Positions 42,775-50,983 of a stretch of 64,000 nt of DNA are shown piece after piece. Under the pieces are notes generated by a model that saw nothing but the letters and a program-made list of their open reading frames with translations, did no database searches and was not told where the DNA came from. The position numbers were made by a program, and so were the translations under genes. Location of the stretch: positions 1 through 64,000 of the forward strand of contig CANEAY010000006.1 in NCBI GenBank assembly GCA_947425785.1. Reading direction: 5' to 3'. The stretch comes from an uncultured Pseudoflavonifractor sp. Lineage in GTDB: Bacteria; Bacillota; Clostridia; Oscillospirales; Oscillospiraceae. The first letter of the stretch is position 1. Every line of letters starts with the position of its first letter.

Positions 42775-45447
42775 ATGAGCAACCCCAAAAATCTCGGCGT
42801 CAACGAGCTGCGGGAGATGTACCTGAAGTTCTTCGAGAGCAAGAGCCATCTGCGCCTGCCCAGCTTCTCCCTCATCCCCCAGGACGACGCCTCCCTGCTC
42901 CTTATCAACTCCGGCATGGCTCCCATGAAGCCCTACTTCACCGGAGAGAAGGAGCCCCCCCGCCACCGGGTGACCACCTGCCAGAAGTGTATCCGCACCG
43001 GCGACATTGAGAACATCGGCCACACCGCCCGCCACGGCACCTACTTTGAGATGCTGGGCAACTTCTCCTTCGGAGACTACTTCAAGCGGGACGCCATCCA
43101 CTGGGCCTGGGAGTTCCTCACCTCCCCCGAGTGGGTGGGCATCGACCCCAGCCGCCTCTACCCCTCTGTCTTCGCCGGGAATGAGACCACCCCCGCCGAC
43201 GACGAGGCCTTCCGCATCTGGAATGAGGAAATTGGCATCCCTGCCGAGCGCATCTTCAAGTTCGGCAAGGAGGACAACTTCTGGGAGCATGGCTCCGGCC
43301 CCTGCGGCCCCTGCTCGGAAATTTACTATGACCGGGGCGAGAAGTACGGCTGCGGCAAGCCGGGCTGCACTGTGGGCTGCGACTGCGACCGCTACATGGA
43401 GGTCTGGAACATCGTCTTTTCCCAGTTCAACAACGACGGCGAGGGCCACTATGAGGAGCTCAAGCAGAAGAACATTGACACCGGCATGGGCCTGGAGCGG
43501 CTGGCGGTGGTGTGCCAGGACGTGGACTCCCTCTTTGATGTGGACACTGTCATGAACATCACCCACAAGGTCAGCGAGATCACCAAGGCCCACTACGGCG
43601 AGAGCCATGAGCGGGACGTGTCCCTCCGGGTCATCACCGACCATATCCGCTCCGCCACCTTTATGATCTGCGACGGCGTGCTCCCCTCCAACGAGGGCCG
43701 GGGCTATGTTCTGCGCCGCCTTCTCCGCCGGGCCGCCCGCCACGGCAAGCTGTTGGGCGTCAACGAGCCCTTCCTCTACGAGGTCTGCGCCACCGTGATC
43801 CACGAGAACGAGGGCCACTACCCCGAGCTGCGGGAGCGGCAGGACTATATCACCAAGGTCATCCGGGTGGAGGAAGAGAACTTCGCCAAGACCATCGACG
43901 GCGGCCTGAAGATCTTCAATGAGCTGCTGGAAGGCCACAAGGCCAAGGGGGAAAAGACCTTCTCCGGCGCGGACGCCTTTAAGCTCTATGATACCTACGG
44001 CTTCCCCATCGACCTGACCCTGGAGATGGTGGCCGAGCAGGGCATGGGCCTGGACGAGAAGGAGTTCCACAAGCAGATGGACGAGCAGCGCCAGCGGGCC
44101 CGGAAGGCCCGGGAGGCCCTGGGCGACCTGGGTTGGGCCGGTGTGGAGTTCGGCAAGGAGGTGCCCGAGAGCGTCTTTACCGGCTACACCGAGAACCGCA
44201 CCGCCGCCAAGGTGGTGGCCCTGGTGGTGGAAAATGAGTTGGCCGAGGCCATGATGCCCGGCGTGGAGGGCATTGTCGTCCTGGATAAGACTCCCTTCTA
44301 CGCCGAGATGGGCGGCCAGGTGGCCGACCACGGCGTCATCACTGGCAAGGACATCTCCTTCCAGGTCTCCGACGTACAGAAAAACAAAGGCGGCAAGTAT
44401 ATGCACTATGGCAAGCTCACCCAGGGCACCCTGAAGGTGGGCGACACTGTGGAGGCCGCTATCGACGTTGACCGCCGCAAGGCCGTCATGCGCGCCCACA
44501 CCGCCACCCACCTGCTGGACGCCGCTCTGCGCCAGGTGCTGGGCGCCCATGTGCAGCAGGCCGGCTCCCTGGTGGAGCCTGACCGGCTCCGCTTTGACTT
44601 CACCCACTTCTCCGCCATGACCCCGGAGGAGCTGGCCCAGGTGGCCAGTATCGTCAACAGCGCCATCCTGGAGGGCTACGAGGTGCACACCGACGTGCTC
44701 CCCATTGAGGAGGCCAAGCAGAAGGGGGCCATCGCCCTCTTCGGCGAGAAGTACGGCGACACCGTCCGGGTGGTGGACATGGGCCACGGCTTCTCTGTGG
44801 AGTTCTGCGGCGGCACCCACCTGGACAACACCGCCAAGGCCGGCTTCTTCCACATCGACAGCGAGTTCTCCGTGGCATCCGGCGTGCGCCGCATCGAGGC
44901 CACCACCGGCCTGCTCACCCTGGAGACCCTGAACCGCAACCAGGAGATGCTCTTCCAGGCCGCCGCCGTCCTCAAGGCCAAGCCCTCCGAGCTGCGGGAG
45001 CGGGCTTCCCAGACCATGGAAGAGATGAAGGCCCTCCGCCACACGGTGGAAGCCTTCCAGGCCAAGGAGGCGGTCAATGAGGCCAAGAGCTTCCTCATGG
45101 GCGCCAAGGACGTAGGCAGTTTGAAGGTGCTCACCGCCACCCTTCCCGACGCCGACGGAGACAAGCTGCGCAAGACCGGCGATTTCCTCCGGGATCGGGA
45201 CGACAGCGTAGTGGCTGTCCTCTCCTGCGTCAAGGACAGCAAGATCACCTTCCTGGCGGTCTGCGGCAAGGAGGCCATCGCCAAGGGCGTCAAGGCCGGG
45301 GACATCATCCGCTCCGTCACCGCCATCTGCGGCGGCAAGGGCGGCGGCAAGCCCGACAGCGCCATGGGCGGCGGCTCCGACGTGCTCAAGCTGGACGACG
45401 CTTTGGCCGCAGTGGACGACTTCGTGGCAGAAAAGCTGGGACTGTAA
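42775..45447 (+). CDS. alaS: Alanyl-tRNA synthetase
   Basis: An 890-residue class II synthetase. N-terminal aminoacylation domain (INSGMAPMKPYF, TCQKCIRTGDIENIG, HGTYFEMLGNFSFGDYFK), the tRNA-recognition region, the editing domain with HTATHLLDAAL near residue 573 and CGGTHLDNT near residue 680, and the C-terminal DHHA1 domain ending in GGGKPDSAMGGG. GGAGGT lies 7 bases before the ATG. Controlled by the T-box leader. Confidence 0.97.
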   Translation: MSNPKNLGVNELREMYLKFFESKSHLRLPSFSLIPQDDASLLLINSGMAPMKPYFTGEKEPPRHRVTTCQKCIRTGDIENIGHTARHGTYFEMLGNFSFGDYFKRDAIHWAWEFLTSPEWVGIDPSRLYPSVFAGNETTPADDEAFRIWNEEIGIPAERIFKFGKEDNFWEHGSGPCGPCSEIYYDRGEKYGCGKPGCTVGCDCDRYMEVWNIVFSQFNNDGEGHYEELKQKNIDTGMGLERLAVVCQDVDSLFDVDTVMNITHKVSEITKAHYGESHERDVSLRVITDHIRSATFMICDGVLPSNEGRGYVLRRLLRRAARHGKLLGVNEPFLYEVCATVIHENEGHYPELRERQDYITKVIRVEEENFAKTIDGGLKIFNELLEGHKAKGEKTFSGADAFKLYDTYGFPIDLTLEMVAEQGMGLDEKEFHKQMDEQRQRARKAREALGDLGWAGVEFGKEVPESVFTGYTENRTAAKVVALVVENELAEAMMPGVEGIVVLDKTPFYAEMGGQVADHGVITGKDISFQVSDVQKNKGGKYMHYGKLTQGTLKVGDTVEAAIDVDRRKAVMRAHTATHLLDAALRQVLGAHVQQAGSLVEPDRLRFDFTHFSAMTPEELAQVASIVNSAILEGYEVHTDVLPIEEAKQKGAIALFGEKYGDTVRVVDMGHGFSVEFCGGTHLDNTAKAGFFHIDSEFSVASGVRRIEATTGLLTLETLNRNQEMLFQAAAVLKAKPSELRERASQTMEEMKALRHTVEAFQAKEAVNEAKSFLMGAKDVGSLKVLTATLPDADGDKLRKTGDFLRDRDDSVVAVLSCVKDSKITFLAVCGKEAIAKGVKAGDIIRSVTAICGGKGGGKPDSAMGGGSDVLKLDDALAAVDDFVAEKLGL

Positions 45448-45484
45448 GCCCTATTTCGACAAAATAACAAAGGAGGAAGGCCCC

Positions 45485-45823
45485 ATGTCCGATTGTCTGT
45501 TCTGTAAGATCGCTGCCGGGGAGATCCCCAGCAAGAAGGTATATGAGGACGATCTGTGTTACGCCTTCTACGATATCGACCCCCAGGCCCCCATCCACTT
45601 CCTGGTCATCCCCAAGGCCCATATCCAGTCAGTGTCCCAGGTGAATGAGGGCAATGCGGCTACTGTTGGCCACATCTTCGCCGTCATCGCCAAGCTGTGT
45701 AAGGAGCTGGGCCTGGAGAGCTACCGGGTGGTGTCCAACATCGGTGACCAGGCGGGCCAGAGCGTCCTCCACCTCCACTTCCATGTGCTTTCCGGGAGGG
45801 ACATGACGTGGCCTCCCGGCTGA
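45485..45823 (+). CDS. HIT family nucleotide hydrolase
   Basis: A 112-residue HINT-type histidine triad protein. DCLFCKIAAGEIPS at the start is the zinc-like cysteine pair; SVLHLHFHVL holds the HxHxH triad. Such proteins hydrolyse nucleoside phosphoramidates and aminoacyl-AMP, and they often sit near synthetase genes, which may explain its place after alaS. GGAGGAAGG precedes the ATG. It overlaps the following gene by 16 bases. Confidence 0.94.
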   Translation: MSDCLFCKIAAGEIPSKKVYEDDLCYAFYDIDPQAPIHFLVIPKAHIQSVSQVNEGNAATVGHIFAVIAKLCKELGLESYRVVSNIGDQAGQSVLHLHFHVLSGRDMTWPPG

Positions 45824-47859
45824 TGCCTTCCCAAAAACAGAATAACCCTGTTCTGCCCTGGGTCTTTGCCATCATAGCCGCCCCCTTCCTTTGGGGGTGG
45901 CTTTTGGTGCGTCTATGGGTACCCATGGGCGGGCAGGCAGAACCCGCTTCCCTTGCCATCGCCGCCGGAGTTTTGACCGCCGCTGCGCTCTTCCCCACCG
46001 CCTTCTTTCGGGCCGGGGAGCGGCTTTTGGCTCTGCCCAGGCTGTGGCAGACCCTTCTGGCGGGCCTTGCCGCCTTTGCGCTGGGCTATTGCTTCGATGT
46101 GAGCCTTTCTATGCCCGCCGCCCCTGTGGAGTTCCCTGGGATGCCGGTGGAACTGCTGTGCCACGTGGGAAACGGTCTGGTCTTTACCGTTATCGTTCTG
46201 GCCCTCTGCCATGCAGGCCGGGAACTTCTGGGTCTGGGGCGGGTGGACTGGAAACAGATGCTCTTCATCTTCCTCTGTCTCAACGCCGTCACCGCCATTT
46301 ACGCCTTTACCTCCAGGACGGTCTATGTCTGGGACAGCGCCGGATACTGGGCCATCGCCCGTTCCCTGGCGGCGGAGGAGCTGAATTACGAGCATCTTGT
46401 CCGTATTTTGGAGAGCACCCTCACCCAGGACTACAACCAACTGTTGGCCCTGCCCATCTCCTTGGTGATGCGCTTCTTTGGGGGAAGCCGCACGGTGTTC
46501 CTCTTCGCCCTGTCCAACTTCTACACCTTCCCTGCCCTCTGGGGTCTGGCCGCCATGGCCAGGGAGCGGAAATGGAGCGGTCTGGTGCTGGTGGGCCTTT
46601 TCCCCATGCTGGGCTACACGGGCCTGGTGGGCTTCGTGGACGTGGCCGCCGCCGCCCTGGGCATTTGGGCCGTTGTCATCTACACCAGTGACCGGCCCGC
46701 CGTCAGCCGGGGTATCTTCTCCGGGGCTTTACTGGTGGGCTCCTTCCTGCTGCGGCGGTATTTCTTCTTCTTTGCCGCCTCCTTCGGGGTGGCCGCACTG
46801 GTACAGAAGCTGGTATGTGAACGAAAGAAATGGGCAGACTTCGCCGCCCTTTTCGGTTCCTGCGCCGTCTGCTCCCTCACCTTCACCTACCAGTTCCTGT
46901 TGGACAAGGTGCTGGACACCAATTACCGGGATCTCTATTCCGCCTACGATCTGGGGCTGAAGACCGACATCTTCCTCATCTGCCGCTATTTCGGCCTCAT
47001 TTTGCTCATCATTATCCTCCTCTCCGCCCTCTACGGCCTTCGGCGGCAGGAGGATCGGCCCAAGCTGGTGCTGGGGCTGGTGCAGGTGGCGGTCTGCTTC
47101 GCCGCCTTTATCGCCGTCCAGTCCCACGGGCAGCAGCATCTGCTCATCTACCTCCCCGCTGTGGCTCTGCTGGCGGTGACTGCCCTCTCCGCCGCCCCCC
47201 AGTTCTGGAGCGCCATCTTCGCCATCATTACGGCGGTGAACTGCTTTATCTACAAAGTCCAGCCCGTCTCCATCGCCAGCCTGCGCCTGCCCGCCCTGCT
47301 CCCCTCCTTCCAGTTCTATGGGCCCCAGCGTGCCGACATTGACGAGCTGTTGGCTCTGTCCGACTACATCGACGGCCTGTCCGCCACGGAGCCCCACACC
47401 GCTGTGGTGATGGCCTCCTCCTTCCTCCTCAACAGCGATACCCTCACCAACCTGCGGCCCTCCCTGGGCTTGGGCGATCCCCAATGCCGTACCACCATCC
47501 AATACCACGGCACGGTGGACAAGCGGGACGCCTTCAACTGGAACACCCCCACCGCCGACTATATGATCGTGGGCGACCCGGTGCAGGTACATCTGGGGGA
47601 GGAAAACCAGCGGATCATGACTATCCTGGCCTATGACGTACTGGAGCACACCGGCCCCGGTGAGGCCTATGAGCCTCTGCCCGAGACCTTCCAGCTCTCC
47701 GACGGCGTCACCGTGCGCGTCTATCAGCGTGTCCGACCCTGGAGCTACGAGGAATACCTCTCCATCTCCGACCGGCTCACCGGGTATTACCCCGATTATG
47801 CCGATCTCTACGCCCTTCCGGCGTGGATGGTGGAGGCCCACGAGAAGGAAAACAGCTGA
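45808..47859 (+). CDS. Large multi-pass membrane protein, GT-C glycosyltransferase-like
   Basis: A 683-residue protein with at least ten membrane helices in the first 500 residues and a soluble C-terminal domain of about 160 residues. An early loop reads YVWDSAGYWAIARSL; an acidic residue in the first large loop is characteristic of GT-C enzymes such as ArnT/PMT, so a lipid-linked sugar transferase is likely but unproven. GTG at 45808 was chosen because GGGAGGG lies 7 bases upstream; it overlaps the HIT gene. Confidence 0.72.
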   Translation: MASRLMPSQKQNNPVLPWVFAIIAAPFLWGWLLVRLWVPMGGQAEPASLAIAAGVLTAAALFPTAFFRAGERLLALPRLWQTLLAGLAAFALGYCFDVSLSMPAAPVEFPGMPVELLCHVGNGLVFTVIVLALCHAGRELLGLGRVDWKQMLFIFLCLNAVTAIYAFTSRTVYVWDSAGYWAIARSLAAEELNYEHLVRILESTLTQDYNQLLALPISLVMRFFGGSRTVFLFALSNFYTFPALWGLAAMARERKWSGLVLVGLFPMLGYTGLVGFVDVAAAALGIWAVVIYTSDRPAVSRGIFSGALLVGSFLLRRYFFFFAASFGVAALVQKLVCERKKWADFAALFGSCAVCSLTFTYQFLLDKVLDTNYRDLYSAYDLGLKTDIFLICRYFGLILLIIILLSALYGLRRQEDRPKLVLGLVQVAVCFAAFIAVQSHGQQHLLIYLPAVALLAVTALSAAPQFWSAIFAIITAVNCFIYKVQPVSIASLRLPALLPSFQFYGPQRADIDELLALSDYIDGLSATEPHTAVVMASSFLLNSDTLTNLRPSLGLGDPQCRTTIQYHGTVDKRDAFNWNTPTADYMIVGDPVQVHLGEENQRIMTILAYDVLEHTGPGEAYEPLPETFQLSDGVTVRVYQRVRPWSYEEYLSISDRLTGYYPDYADLYALPAWMVEAHEKENS

Positions 47860-47870
47860 AAAGACATGAG

Positions 47871-47903
47871 AACGCCCGTGAGAATATCTCACGGGCGTTT
47901 TTC
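47871..47903. terminator. Bidirectional terminator
   Basis: A 13-bp perfect stem (47871-47883 with 47887-47899), then a T-run to 47902. It separates the convergent GT-C-like gene and the antiporter. Confidence 0.9.
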
Positions 47904-47908
47904 TATAC

Positions 47909-49525
47909 CTATGTTCCGCTTTCTGTGACCACAAGGGTGTCCCCGGAGCAGAGGATGGTACCCCCCTTGGGCACCACGGCGGTGCCGTCGGAGCGGCGCA
48001 CCAGAACGATGAGGGTCTCCTTTGGGATATCCAGCTCCCGGATGGCCTTTCCTACCCAGGGGCTCCCCCTTCCCACCGGCAGCTCCCGCAGGGCAAGGCC
48101 CATCTCCTTCTCCTGATAGACCGGGGTGCTGAGAACCAGCAAATCGCCCTCCAAAAGCACCGTTTCCCCGCCGGGGATCACGTTCTCCTCCCCCCGCCGG
48201 ATCATCACCACAAGCCCATCCATGGGCAGAGGACATTCTGCCAGCCGGCGGCCCCGCCAGGGGTGTTCCGGGCCGATCTCCAGCCGGGTCAGATGGAGCA
48301 GGCGCTCGTCCTGGTAGTCGGTGAAGGTGCGCCGCAGGCTCTCCTCCGTATCGGTCATCTCCAGCCTTTGGGCCACCCTGGGCAGCAGGGAGCCCTGAAG
48401 AGCCACGGAGAAGAGACAGACACAGAAGACCATATGAAAGAGGTCGTGACCCACCTCCGCCCCGCTGACCACCGCCATGACGGCGAAAACGATGGAGGCC
48501 GCCCCCCGGAGCCCTGCCCAGGCCACCAGCAGGCATTGCCGGGTGGAACAATGGAATGGCTTCAACAGGACAAACACCGCCACAGGCCGGGACACGAAGG
48601 TGAGGAAGAGGGTCACGCCCAGGGCCGCCGGAAGGACGGCGGGCAGCTCACTGGGGGTGGCCAGCAGGCCCAGCAGGAAGAAGAGCGCCATCTGGGCAAG
48701 GCCGGTGACCCCATCGAAGAAGGGCACCAGGGCCGTCTTTCGGGGAATGGCGGCGTTGCCCATAAGGAGCCCTGCCAGATAAGTCCCCAGGTAGCCGTTG
48801 CCCCCCATCGCTGTGGGCAGAGCGTAGGCCAGCACCGCCACAGCGAACACAAAGACGATGTCCATGCCGCTCTCGGAAAAATCCAGCTTTTTCAGCAGGA
48901 ATATGGCCGCCGCGGCCACCAAAGGCCCCAGGAGAAGGCCGAAGGCCACCTGACGGATCACCGTGACCGCCAGGGCTGTCTCCCCCGCGCCCACTCCCAG
49001 CAGGGTCAGGCCCACTACGGTCATCAGATAGGAGCAGGGGTCGTTGCTGCCGCTCTCCAGCTCCAGGAGAGAGGCGGTATTTTCCTTTAGACCCAGCTTT
49101 TTGGCCCGGAGGATGGAAAACACGGAGGCGGCGTCAGTGGAGCTGATGACCGCCCCGGTGAGAAAGCTCTCCCCCAGGGTCATTCCCAGGCAGAAACGGC
49201 AGAAGCCGGCGGTGAGCAGGGCCGTGGCGGCCACGCCTACTGTGGATAACAGCACCGCCCGTCCCGCAATGGGTCTGGCCGCCTCCCAGCGGGTGCCGAA
49301 ACCGCCGTAGAACATAATGAAGATAAGGGCCACCGAGCAGGCCCGCTCCGCCAGAGCGTAGTCGGAAAAGTCCAGGCCCAGGGGGCCGTCCACCCCGCAG
49401 AGCATCCCCAGGACGAGAAAGAGGAGCAGGGCGGGTACCCCCGCCTTGCCGGAGAGCCGCCCTGCCGCCACACAGGCCAGCAGGATCAGGGCAAAAAACA
49501 GCAGGCTCAAGGTCAGTTCTCCCAC
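47909..49525 (-). CDS. Potassium/proton antiporter (CPA1) with TrkA-C domains
   Basis: A 538-residue NhaP2/CvrA-type exchanger. Twelve or so helices cover residues 1-385, with FLTGAVISSTDAASVF near residue 120, LESGSNDP and AWAGLRGAASIVFA near 335. Two RCK C-terminal (TrkA-C) modules follow (about 400-470 and 475-538), which gate by nucleotides. The GTG at 49525 has AAAGGAG 8 bases upstream and overlaps folT by 13 bases, so it is translated from the folT transcript. Cation specificity is a family-based inference. Confidence 0.9.
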   Translation of the reverse strand: MGELTLSLLFFALILLACVAAGRLSGKAGVPALLLFLVLGMLCGVDGPLGLDFSDYALAERACSVALIFIMFYGGFGTRWEAARPIAGRAVLLSTVGVAATALLTAGFCRFCLGMTLGESFLTGAVISSTDAASVFSILRAKKLGLKENTASLLELESGSNDPCSYLMTVVGLTLLGVGAGETALAVTVIRQVAFGLLLGPLVAAAAIFLLKKLDFSESGMDIVFVFAVAVLAYALPTAMGGNGYLGTYLAGLLMGNAAIPRKTALVPFFDGVTGLAQMALFFLLGLLATPSELPAVLPAALGVTLFLTFVSRPVAVFVLLKPFHCSTRQCLLVAWAGLRGAASIVFAVMAVVSGAEVGHDLFHMVFCVCLFSVALQGSLLPRVAQRLEMTDTEESLRRTFTDYQDERLLHLTRLEIGPEHPWRGRRLAECPLPMDGLVVMIRRGEENVIPGGETVLLEGDLLVLSTPVYQEKEMGLALRELPVGRGSPWVGKAIRELDIPKETLIVLVRRSDGTAVVPKGGTILCSGDTLVVTESGT

Positions 49526-50148
49526 AGTTCGCGCTCCTTTCTCTTCTCCGATTTAGCCGCCAGATTCATCCGGCAGAGGATGGGATAGAGGGCGCTGAGC
49601 AGCAGAAACAGCATCGCGGTCTGCACCGGGAGCATCAGAAGGTTCTTCCAAAAGCTCTTGACGGCATAGAACCAGTAGCCCTTTCCCGACAGGATGGCGC
49701 TCCACAGGGCCCCCAGGGTCACGTTGAGGGCGCTGGTGCATAGCTTGGCCCCCAGCACCCGGGGCAAAGTGGGCTTGGCCCGGTAGAGGAACAGGGCGTA
49801 AAAGAGGGTGCCCAGCATGGTGGTGAGGGCGTAGCCGGGGAAATAGGGCGCCCCGCCAGGCTTTATGAAGAAGGACACCGTATCCTCCGCAAAGCCGAAC
49901 ACCAAAGCCGTCACCGGCCCGCAGACCATGCCGCACACGCACCGGGCCAGAAAGCCCCAGGTGACCTTGGCGGTATAGAGGTCGGTAAAGTCTATGCGGA
50001 TGGAGGGCAGATAGGACAGGGCCACACAGGCGGCGATCATCAGCGCCGCAAAACACAGGATGCGGGGCTTTTTGAAATCTGCCGCCGCTTCCCGCCAATA
50101 GTCCCCGGAAAAGGGCGACGGGTAGGCCTTCAGGGCATTTTCGGGCAT
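49513..50148 (-). CDS. folT: Folate-specific ECF transporter S component
   Basis: A 211-residue membrane protein with about six helices, the folate-binding subunit that docks on the shared ECF energising module. GFAEDTVSFF, SYLPSIRIDFTDLYTAKV and PGGAPYFPGYALTTMLGTL match the FolT type. The ATG at 50148 is set by the GGAGG inside the riboswitch expression platform; the longer frame to 50367 would start within the aptamer. Gene identity is strengthened by the THF riboswitch upstream. No EcfA/EcfT genes are in the window. Confidence 0.93.
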   Translation of the reverse strand: MPENALKAYPSPFSGDYWREAAADFKKPRILCFAALMIAACVALSYLPSIRIDFTDLYTAKVTWGFLARCVCGMVCGPVTALVFGFAEDTVSFFIKPGGAPYFPGYALTTMLGTLFYALFLYRAKPTLPRVLGAKLCTSALNVTLGALWSAILSGKGYWFYAVKSFWKNLLMLPVQTAMLFLLLSALYPILCRMNLAAKSEKRKERELWEN

Positions 50149-50153
50149 AAAAA

Positions 50154-50203
50154 ATCCTCCTTTGCATGGGCAGCCCTTTCGGGAATGCCGCACAAAGGAG
50201 GAT
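50154..50203 (-). promoter_or_regulatory. THF riboswitch expression platform
   Basis: An 11-bp perfect stem (50193-50203 with 50154-50164) places the folT ribosome site GGAGG in the 3' arm, with a smaller inner stem, and is followed by T6 (50154-50149) just before the ATG. It can act by hiding the ribosome site, by termination, or both. Confidence 0.85.
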
Positions 50204-50225
50204 AGACTACCGCCGTCCCATATGC

Positions 50226-50328
50226 GGCAGCGGGATGCGGGAACGGCACTGCGGAGGGCAAGCCTCACTTCGTCCGGCGGACAACTCCCCGTCCCGCCGG
50301 CACTATACACACCGTTCCCTACTCTGCC
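50226..50328 (-). promoter_or_regulatory. Tetrahydrofolate riboswitch aptamer
   Basis: Read on the minus strand, it opens GGCAGAGTAG, continues with GTGCCGGCGGGACGG and GGACGAAGTGAGG, and closes GCATCCCGCTGCC. These match the class I THF aptamer (GAGTAG, GGGAnG, ACGAAGnGAG and GCATCCGC blocks) in order, and GGCAG/CTGCC forms the P1 stem. THF binding is expected to reduce folT expression. The call rests on remembered consensus blocks and downstream folT; no covariance search was run. Confidence 0.92.
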
Positions 50329-50340
50329 TTTGTTATCCTT

Positions 50341-50369
50341 ATCATACGCCATTGGGGCGTAAAGCACAA
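50341..50369 (-). promoter_or_regulatory. folT promoter
   Basis: On the minus strand TTGTGC (50369-50364), a 17-base spacer and TATGAT (50346-50341), about 13 bases before the aptamer. Confidence 0.7.
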
Positions 50370-50389
50370 GAAAAATCTTCTATCTGACT

Positions 50390-50980
50390 TTAGAGCAGGC
50401 CCAGCTCTGCCAAGCCCTCATAGCCGTAGAGGGCATTGAGCACCTCCAGCATGGCGTTGGGACTCATATGTTCCGGCAGATCCAGCCGCTTGAGGAGCTC
50501 CTGCCGCCGCTGGGCGGCCTCTGGGGTGCCGGAGAGCCCGGCGGCATAGAGGTCGGCCTTAGTCAGGCTCCGGCGGGCGGGGACGCTCTCCCCCGCCTCG
50601 TCCAAAAAGGTGGCCCCCGCCTTGCGCAGGGCCTCCAGAAGCACCTGGGGGGACATTCCCTCCACACCCAGCTTCCCCTCCTTCCCCGGCGCGCGCTTGC
50701 GCTTTTCCTTGCCGGGCCGGTCGGGGATATAGGCGTGCTTCACCTGGGACGGCTCCACCGCCCCCTTCAAATAGTTGCGAATGACGAACCCGGCCCCGTC
50801 GGAGTCGGTGAGGACGATGAGCCCCCGCTCCGCGGTCAGCCGCCGCAGGAGGGCCAGCCGCTCCCCGTCTTTGAAGACCCCGAAGCCGGAGGTCTCGATA
50901 ATGACGGCGTCCACCACCTGGGAAAGGGTGTTTTTGTCGTACCGCCCCTCCACCACGATGGCCTCTTTGATGCGCTTCAC
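50390..50980 (-). CDS. rnmV: Ribonuclease M5-like Toprim protein
   Basis: A 196-residue protein with a Toprim domain (IVVEGRYD at the start with the catalytic Glu, LTDSDGAG near residue 57 with the Asp pair) and a DUF4093-type C-terminal half. RNase M5 finishes the 5' and 3' ends of 5S rRNA in Firmicutes; typical length is 185-190. GTG start at 50980, just after the stop of the DUF4914 gene. In Bacillus rnmV lies elsewhere, so the context is specific to this lineage. Confidence 0.85.
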   Translation of the reverse strand: MKRIKEAIVVEGRYDKNTLSQVVDAVIIETSGFGVFKDGERLALLRRLTAERGLIVLTDSDGAGFVIRNYLKGAVEPSQVKHAYIPDRPGKEKRKRAPGKEGKLGVEGMSPQVLLEALRKAGATFLDEAGESVPARRSLTKADLYAAGLSGTPEAAQRRQELLKRLDLPEHMSPNAMLEVLNALYGYEGLAELGLL

Positions 50981-50983
50981 CGC

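Noticed and set aside
41320..45042. A 1,240-codon minus-strand open frame opposite alaS
   Set aside because: It runs antisense through the T-box, alaS and the acyltransferase and has no ribosome site or protein motif. High GC makes stop codons rare on the opposite strand; the plus-strand genes are unmistakable.
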